A stretch of 8,788 bases of DNA from Bacteroidales bacterium (lineage in GTDB: Bacteria > Bacteroidota > Bacteroidia > Bacteroidales > VadinHA17), in NCBI GenBank assembly GCA_030692905.1, contig JAUYBT010000002.1:1-8788 (forward strand), in the 5' to 3' direction. Below are positions 4,140 through 8,788 of the stretch, piece after piece. The notes below the pieces were generated by a model. That model made no database searches, was not told the DNA's origin, and worked only from the letters and a program-made list of their open reading frames with translations. Both the position numbers and the translations under genes were made by a program. Every line of letters starts with the position of its first letter. The stretch's first letter is position 1.

Positions 4140-5879
4140 ATGAAGACTGGAAAGGAAACAGAACACGCAACCGTACAAGTCAATGGACAAGAACACATTA
4201 CAGGAGCTTATGCTCTTTTACAATGCCTGATAAAGGAGGGGGTTGATACTATTTTTGGTTATCCCGGCGGGGCTATAATGCCTGTCTATGACGCGCTTCT
4301 CGATTACGAAGGAAAGCTCCGGCACATTCTTACCCGTCATGAACAGGGAGCAGCTCATGCGGCTCAGGCTTATTCAATGGTTACCGGCAAACCGGGTATT
4401 TGCTTTGCTACGTCAGGGCCAGGTGCTACTAATCTTGTAACCGGAATTGCCAATGCCTTTCTTGATTCTGTCCCGGTTGTGTTTATCACAGCCCAGGTAG
4501 CATCTAATCTTATCGGTACAGATGCATTCCAGGAGACTGATATTATCGGAGTCTCGATGCCGGTAACTAAATGGAACTGCCAGGTAAAAAAATCACAGGA
4601 TATACCTGATACAATTGCAAAAGCGTTTTATATAGCAAAATCAGGTCGCCCCGGACCGGTTCTGATTGATATAACAAAAGATGCCCAGCTTGAAAAATTT
4701 AATTTCAAGTACAAAAAATGTGACTATATCAGGAGTTATAATCCGAGTATTCCTTTGCATACCAAGGCAATCGAATCAGCTGCGATCATGATCAACCATG
4801 CCGAAAGGCCTCTGATTCTTGCCGGACATGGAGTGCTTCTTTCAAGAGCAGAAAACGAACTGAAGGCATTTGCAGAAAAAACAGGAATCCCTGTTGCATC
4901 AACTTTACTGGGTCTCTCAGCATTCCCTTCCGATCACCGTTTGTTCACAGGAATGCTTGGCATGCATGGCAACTATGGACCAAATCTTCTTACAAATGAA
5001 GCTGATCTCATTATAGCAATCGGAATGCGTTTCGATGATCGTGTTACCGGGAATCTAAAGAAATATGCAAAAAAAGCAACCATAATACATATTGAGATCG
5101 ATGAGGCTGAGATAAATAAAAATGTCCTGGTCGATGTAGAAATAAACAATGATGCAAAGGAGGTCATTAAGTACCTCATCCCTCTGGTTAAAGAGAACTC
5201 TTTTGAAAAATGGATAAGAGAATTCAGAATTTGTGATAAGACTGAATATGAGAAAGTTATTAAGCCAGAAACGAAACCTGAAACAGGCGAGATAAGGATG
5301 GGTGAGGTAGTAAGACTGGTATCAGAACTGACAAAAGGAGAAGCAATAGTTGTTACAGACGTAGGACAGAACCAGATGTATGCTGCCCGCTATTATAAAT
5401 TTACTCACCCAAACAGTCTGGTTACTTCAGGAGGTATGGGAACAATGGGATTCGGTCTTCCAGCAGCTGTAGGTGCAAAGATCGGGAGCCCCGACAAACC
5501 TGTTGTTACATTCCTTGGAGATGGAGGTTTTCAGATGACAATTCAGGAATTGGGAACGATATTTCAATATAATATACCTGTCAAAATTATAATTCTTAAT
5601 AATGGTTACCTGGGGATGGTGCGTCAATGGCAGGATATGTTTTTCAAAAAAAGATATGCCTCAACAGAATTGATAAATCCCGATTTCGTAATGATAGCTA
5701 ATGGCTATAGCATTCCGGCGAAAAGGGTTTCGGTGAGAGAAGATCTCAGAGATTCCCTGGTAGAAATGCTTGCTGCAAAAGGACCTTACCTGCTTGACAT
5801 AAAAATCGAGAAAGAAGGAAATGTTTTTCCTATGGTAGAACCCGGATCATCAGTTTCCGAAGTAAGACTAACTTATTAA
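4140..5879 (+). CDS. ilvB: Acetolactate synthase, large catalytic subunit IlvB
   Basis: A 579-residue ThDP-dependent enzyme that condenses pyruvate with a second pyruvate (acetolactate, for Val/Leu) or with 2-ketobutyrate (acetohydroxybutyrate, for Ile). The N-terminal ThDP pyrimidine-binding domain (about residues 20-190) has FGYPGGAIMPVYDAL, the catalytic Glu in RHEQGAAHAA (E68) and FATSGPGATNLVTGIANAFLD. The central FAD/ADP-binding-like domain has GMLGMHGNYGPN and GMRFDDRVTG. The C-terminal ThDP domain has VTDVGQNQMYAARYY and the diphosphate/Mg motif from G460-D461-G462 to N487-N488. The length fits the family's usual 560-600 residues. The first 18 or so residues are a poorly conserved extension, and no better start is seen downstream before the conserved ITGAYALLQCL. 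It lies 18 nt before ilvN, its regulatory partner, in the same transcript. Dense acetolactate-synthase motifs and the paired small subunit rule out other ThDP enzymes such as pyruvate oxidase or glyoxylate carboligase. Confidence 0.96.
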   Translation: MKTGKETEHATVQVNGQEHITGAYALLQCLIKEGVDTIFGYPGGAIMPVYDALLDYEGKLRHILTRHEQGAAHAAQAYSMVTGKPGICFATSGPGATNLVTGIANAFLDSVPVVFITAQVASNLIGTDAFQETDIIGVSMPVTKWNCQVKKSQDIPDTIAKAFYIAKSGRPGPVLIDITKDAQLEKFNFKYKKCDYIRSYNPSIPLHTKAIESAAIMINHAERPLILAGHGVLLSRAENELKAFAEKTGIPVASTLLGLSAFPSDHRLFTGMLGMHGNYGPNLLTNEADLIIAIGMRFDDRVTGNLKKYAKKATIIHIEIDEAEINKNVLVDVEINNDAKEVIKYLIPLVKENSFEKWIREFRICDKTEYEKVIKPETKPETGEIRMGEVVRLVSELTKGEAIVVTDVGQNQMYAARYYKFTHPNSLVTSGGMGTMGFGLPAAVGAKIGSPDKPVVTFLGDGGFQMTIQELGTIFQYNIPVKIIILNNGYLGMVRQWQDMFFKKRYASTELINPDFVMIANGYSIPAKRVSVREDLRDSLVEMLAAKGPYLLDIKIEKEGNVFPMVEPGSSVSEVRLTY

Positions 5880-5897
5880 TAATGATAATAATATACT

Positions 5898-6458
5898 ATG
5901 AAACAGGAATTTACAATATCGCTTTTCACCGAGGACCATATAGGGATCCTTGGCCAGATTACAATAATATTAACACGAAGACAGATAAATATTGATAGTA
6001 TTACCGCCTCAGAATCGGCAGTAAAAGGGGTACAACTACTCACTATCGTAGTAAAAACAACAAGTGAGATGGTCCAGAAAATGGCAAGACAAATGGAAAA
6101 ACTGGTTGATGTCTTAAAAGTTTTTGTACATACCTCCGACCAGATTATTTACCAGGAGATTGCCCTGTTTAAGGTTACAACAAAAGGCTTGATGTCAGGG
6201 AACATTATAGATCATATTGTCCGCGCCCATCATACCCGTATACTTGAGGTTTCTCCGGAATATATTGTTTTGGAAAAAACAGGTCATAAAACAGAAATAA
6301 CTGAATTACTTACTCAGCTTGAACCCTATGGTGTTCTACAGTTTGTAAGATCAGGAAGAGTAGCTATTACCAAACAGGTTAAAGAGCTGAATTCATATCT
6401 GAAGGAGATGGATGAAGCTAACCGGTATAAACCTGAAACGATGAAAGTACTTAATTAA
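5898..6458 (+). CDS. ilvN: Acetolactate synthase, small regulatory subunit IlvN
   Basis: A 186-residue regulatory subunit that binds the IlvB catalytic subunit, raises its activity and normally confers feedback inhibition by valine. Residues about 4-78 form an ACT domain (FTISLFTEDHIGILGQIT, then RRQINIDSITASES). Residues about 84-162 form the C-terminal ALS small-subunit domain (EIALFKVTTKGLM, ILEVSPEYIVLEKTG, LEPYGVLQFVRSGRVAITK). Length is within the usual 160-190. The start at 5898 gives an immediate ACT strand with no extension. By eye alignment to E. coli IlvH, the Asn of the effector-binding loop (E. coli N11, in ENESG) is Asp here (D13, in EDHIG), while the later Asn (N29 there, N31 here) is kept; this might alter valine response. 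The gaps of 18 nt to ilvB and 22 nt to ilvC show one operon. Confidence 0.93.
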   Translation: MKQEFTISLFTEDHIGILGQITIILTRRQINIDSITASESAVKGVQLLTIVVKTTSEMVQKMARQMEKLVDVLKVFVHTSDQIIYQEIALFKVTTKGLMSGNIIDHIVRAHHTRILEVSPEYIVLEKTGHKTEITELLTQLEPYGVLQFVRSGRVAITKQVKELNSYLKEMDEANRYKPETMKVLN

Positions 6459-6480
6459 TACATATTTAATATTTAAGATC

Positions 6481-7530
6481 ATGGCAAAAATTGATTTTGG
6501 CGGTGTCGTCGAAAATGTTATAACGAGAGAAGAGTTTCCACTTTCAAAAGCCCGCGAAGTTCTTAAAAATGAAGTCGTCGCTGTTATTGGTTATGGTGTT
6601 CAGGGACCTGCCCAAGCTTTGAACATGAAGGATAACGGCATCAATGTAATAATCGGACAGGCTCCAGAGTTTAAAGCCGATTGGAACAAAGCTGTTGCTG
6701 ATGGTTTTGTACCGGGTAAAACATTGTTCCCTATTGAGGAAGCTGCAAAAAAAGGTACAATCATCCAATACCTGGTATCGGATGCAGCACAACGTATAAT
6801 TTGGCCAAAACTTAAATTATGCCTTAAGAAAGGAAATGCACTCTATTTCTCGCATGGATTTTCAATCACCTATAAAGAACATACCGGTGTAATACCTCCT
6901 GCCGATATTGATGTAATCCTCTGTGCCCCCAAAGGTTCAGGTACAAGTGTAAGGCGGAATTTCCTTGCAGGTGCCGGAATCAATTCAAGCTATTCAGTTT
7001 TTCAGGATTTTACAGGAAGAGCTGAAGAACGAACAATTGCTCTGGGTATTGCTATCGGTTCAGGATATCTCTTCCCTACAACTTTTGAACAGGAAGTTTA
7101 CAGTGATCTGACCGGTGAGCGTGGAGTATTAATGGGGGCACTTGCTGGTATCATGGATGCTCAGTATCAGGTACTTCGTGAAAATGGTCACAGTCCGTCT
7201 GAAGCTTTTAACGAAACGGTGGAGGAGTTGACCCAGAGTTTAATCCGCCTGGTTGACGAAAAGGGAATGGACTGGATGTATGCCAATTGCAGTGCAACGG
7301 CTCAACGTGGAGCACTCGACTGGCGTCCGAAATTCAAAGCAGCAACTCTTCCTGTTTTCACTGACCTGTATAAGAAAGTCAAATCAGGCGAAGAATGTGT
7401 AAGAGTTCTTCAATCAACAGGTGCAACCAATTATAAATCAGTACTCGATGCTGAACTGAAAGAACTTGGTGATTCTGAAATGTGGAGAGCAGGTGCTGCG
7501 GTGAGAAAACTCAGACCATTGAAAAAATAA
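6481..7530 (+). CDS. ilvC: Ketol-acid reductoisomerase IlvC
   Basis: A 349-residue NAD(P)H- and Mg-dependent enzyme that isomerises and reduces acetolactate or acetohydroxybutyrate to the dihydroxy acids used by IlvD. The Rossmann domain has VAVIGYGVQGPAQALN with the glycine motif at residues 37-42, and a cofactor-specificity region after VIIGQ (about 55-65). The knotted C-terminal part carries the catalytic Lys in CAPKGSGTS (K151), metal ligands D209 and E213 in SDLTGERGVLMG, E245 and E249 in NETVEELTQS, and the substrate Ser in NCSATAQRGALDW (S271). It is a single-knot enzyme, slightly longer than ordinary class I forms (about 330) and well short of the duplicated E. coli form (491), as is usual in Bacteroidota. 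No charged residue is obvious at the classic phosphate-binding position just after VIIGQ, so cofactor preference is left open. It sits 22 nt from both neighbours in the operon. Confidence 0.96.
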   Translation: MAKIDFGGVVENVITREEFPLSKAREVLKNEVVAVIGYGVQGPAQALNMKDNGINVIIGQAPEFKADWNKAVADGFVPGKTLFPIEEAAKKGTIIQYLVSDAAQRIIWPKLKLCLKKGNALYFSHGFSITYKEHTGVIPPADIDVILCAPKGSGTSVRRNFLAGAGINSSYSVFQDFTGRAEERTIALGIAIGSGYLFPTTFEQEVYSDLTGERGVLMGALAGIMDAQYQVLRENGHSPSEAFNETVEELTQSLIRLVDEKGMDWMYANCSATAQRGALDWRPKFKAATLPVFTDLYKKVKSGEECVRVLQSTGATNYKSVLDAELKELGDSEMWRAGAAVRKLRPLKK

Positions 7531-7552
7531 TCTTTTACAAACAACTTATAAT

Positions 7553-8788
7553 ATGGACGATAAGGTAATTATTTTCGATACCACCCTCAGGGATGGAGAA
7601 CAGGTACCCGGTTGCCAGTTAAATACAATTGAAAAGATTGAGGTGGCCCAGGCACTTGAAGCTCTTGGTGTCGATGTTATTGAAGCCGGCTTTCCCATTT
7701 CAAGCCCCGGAGACTTTAAATCGGTGGTCGAAATATCGAAGGTTATTTCTAACCCTGTGATCTGCGCACTTACCCGGGCCTTCAAAAAAGATATTGAAGT
7801 GGCAGCTGAAGCTCTTCAATATGCAAAAAGGAAAAGGATACATACAGGAATCAGCACCTCCCCTTTTCATATAAAATATAAGATCAAAACAACTCCCGAA
7901 GAAATCCTGAAAAGGGCTGCGGATGCAGTTAAATACGCCAGAAAATTTGTAGATGATGTGGAATTCTATGCCGAGGATGCAGGACGAAGTGAGAACGAAT
8001 ACCTTGCAAAGGTTATCGAAGCTGTAATAAAGGCAGGTGCTACTGTTGTAAATATTCCTGATACAACTGGTTACTGTCTGCCTGAGGAATACGGTGCGAA
8101 GATCAAGTACCTTAAAGAGAATGTTCCTAATATCGACAAAGCCATCATCTCAACCCATTGTCATAACGATCTTGGAATGGCAACAGCCAATACTATGATG
8201 GGTATTATAAACGGAGCAAGACAGGTTGAGGTTACAATTAATGGTATCGGTGAGAGAGCCGGTAACACAGCTCTCGAAGAGATAGCTATGATCCTTAAAA
8301 GTCACCAAAACCTTAACTTAAGAACCGACATCAACACAAAACTGATTTTCAGTACAAGCAGGCTTGTTTCAACCCTCATGAGCATGCCTGTTCAGGCTAA
8401 TAAAGCTATCGTAGGAAGAAACGCCTTTTCACACTCCTCTGGTATTCACCAGGATGGTGTTCTGAAAAACAGGGAAAACTATGAGATCATTGATCCTGTT
8501 GAAGTTGGGATAAGGGAGTCTTCAATAATCCTTACCGCCCGCAGTGGAAGAGCTGCTCTTAATCACCACCTTGAATTACTCGGATTCAAGTTTGGGAAAG
8601 AGGAAATTGACGATATTTACTATCGCTTTCTTACTCTGGCAGATAAAAAGAAAGAGATCAACGATGAAGATATAAGAATACTGGCCGGTGTGGTTTTCCA
8701 GGGAGAAAAATCTCTTAAGCTCGATCTCCTGCAGGTCTCTTGTGGGAAATCATTAATTCCTGTAGCAACTGTAGGTATGAAAATTAAT
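7553..8788 (+). CDS. leuA: 2-isopropylmalate synthase LeuA (3' end outside window)
   Basis: The first 412 codons of the enzyme that condenses acetyl-CoA with 2-ketoisovalerate, the first committed step of leucine synthesis. The HMGL-like TIM barrel carries FDTTLRDGEQVPG (R13 and metal ligand D14 at residues 8-20), EAGFPISSPGDF, YAEDAGRSENEY, VNIPDTTGYCLPEEYG, STHCHNDLGMAT with metal ligands H202 and H204, and NGIGERAGN (N230-N238). Residues about 320-380 are the linker region (NAFSHSSGIHQDGVLKN). The LeuA regulatory domain that senses leucine starts near residue 375-390 (VVFQGEKSLKLDLLQV) and is cut by the window end; full proteins run to about 500 residues. The start at 7553 is 22 nt after ilvC and puts the catalytic motif at the normal distance. 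Homocitrate or citramalate synthase is possible for this superfamily, but the motif set and the ilv operon setting favour LeuA. Being in the same transcript fits Leu codons in the leader peptide. Confidence 0.94.
   Translation, partial: MDDKVIIFDTTLRDGEQVPGCQLNTIEKIEVAQALEALGVDVIEAGFPISSPGDFKSVVEISKVISNPVICALTRAFKKDIEVAAEALQYAKRKRIHTGISTSPFHIKYKIKTTPEEILKRAADAVKYARKFVDDVEFYAEDAGRSENEYLAKVIEAVIKAGATVVNIPDTTGYCLPEEYGAKIKYLKENVPNIDKAIISTHCHNDLGMATANTMMGIINGARQVEVTINGIGERAGNTALEEIAMILKSHQNLNLRTDINTKLIFSTSRLVSTLMSMPVQANKAIVGRNAFSHSSGIHQDGVLKNRENYEIIDPVEVGIRESSIILTARSGRAALNHHLELLGFKFGKEEIDDIYYRFLTLADKKKEINDEDIRILAGVVFQGEKSLKLDLLQVSCGKSLIPVATVGMKIN

Noticed and set aside
3961..4170. Antisense ORF over the ilvD-ilvB junction
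   Set aside because: Shadow of the two coding ends and the short spacer; composition shows nothing protein-like.
5874..5897. AT-rich TAATAA-type repeats between ilvB and ilvN
   Set aside because: A simple low-complexity spacer of 18 nt plus stop codons; no stem, no T tract and no sign of a regulatory site.
7546..7785. Antisense ORF over the start of leuA
   Set aside because: The plus strand encodes the conserved DTTLRDGEQ motif of LeuA here; the antisense frame is a by-product.
1..8788. CRISPR array, rRNA, tRNA or T-box/riboswitch
   Set aside because: No spaced repeats, no cloverleaf or rRNA sequence and no T-box (TGG box) signature were seen; the only structured leader found is the peptide-based attenuator.

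Overview
The window looks like chromosomal DNA of a Bacteroidota member, probably of the Bacteroidales/Marinilabiliales kind. The supporting signs are a moderately AT-rich composition, start codons preceded by A-rich stretches with no clear Shine-Dalgarno sequence, two TAnnTTTG-type -7 promoter elements, and IlvC, IlvN and LeuA proteins that read like Bacteroidota versions. Phylum placement is inference from memory of these families; no search was run.

Left part (1-2052) is an accessory, partly decayed region. It opens with the C-terminal half of a TIM-barrel sugar phosphate isomerase/epimerase-like protein. The stop of that gene abuts a short, frameshifted remnant of an alpha-L-fucosidase (GH29-like) C-terminus. 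Next is an apparently intact two-gene toxin-antitoxin module: an XRE-type HTH fused to a MNT nucleotidyltransferase (MntA-like antitoxin), overlapping by 8 nt a HEPN RNase toxin (HepT). It has its own promoter, with an inverted repeat across the -7 box. After it lies a second dead carbohydrate gene (1681-2052): a signal peptide and N-terminal motif of a large GH95/DUF5703-like glycosidase joined in frame to its C-terminal tail, with two in-frame stops. The toxin-antitoxin pair thus sits between two glycosidase relics.

Middle part (about 2081-2276) is the control region of the downstream operon. It holds a -7 promoter element, a 19-codon leader peptide with 6 Ile and 4 Leu codons (2133-2192), an antiterminator strand directly after the leader stop (2193-2200), and an intrinsic terminator with a GAAA loop and T tract (2226-2255). 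The antiterminator strand can form 8 pairs with the terminator's 5' arm, so the two structures exclude each other. This is a compact ribosome-mediated attenuator.

Right part (2277-8788) is the branched-chain amino acid operon ilvD-ilvB-ilvN-ilvC-leuA, all on the + strand with gaps of 18 to 36 nt. IlvBN makes acetolactate or acetohydroxybutyrate, IlvC reduces and isomerises it, IlvD dehydrates the product to the 2-keto acid precursors of valine and isoleucine, and LeuA diverts ketoisovalerate to leucine. leuA is cut by the window edge after 412 codons. The most interesting items are the minimal Ile/Leu attenuator, the HTH-MNT fusion antitoxin with its putative operator, and the two glycosidase relics that surround it.
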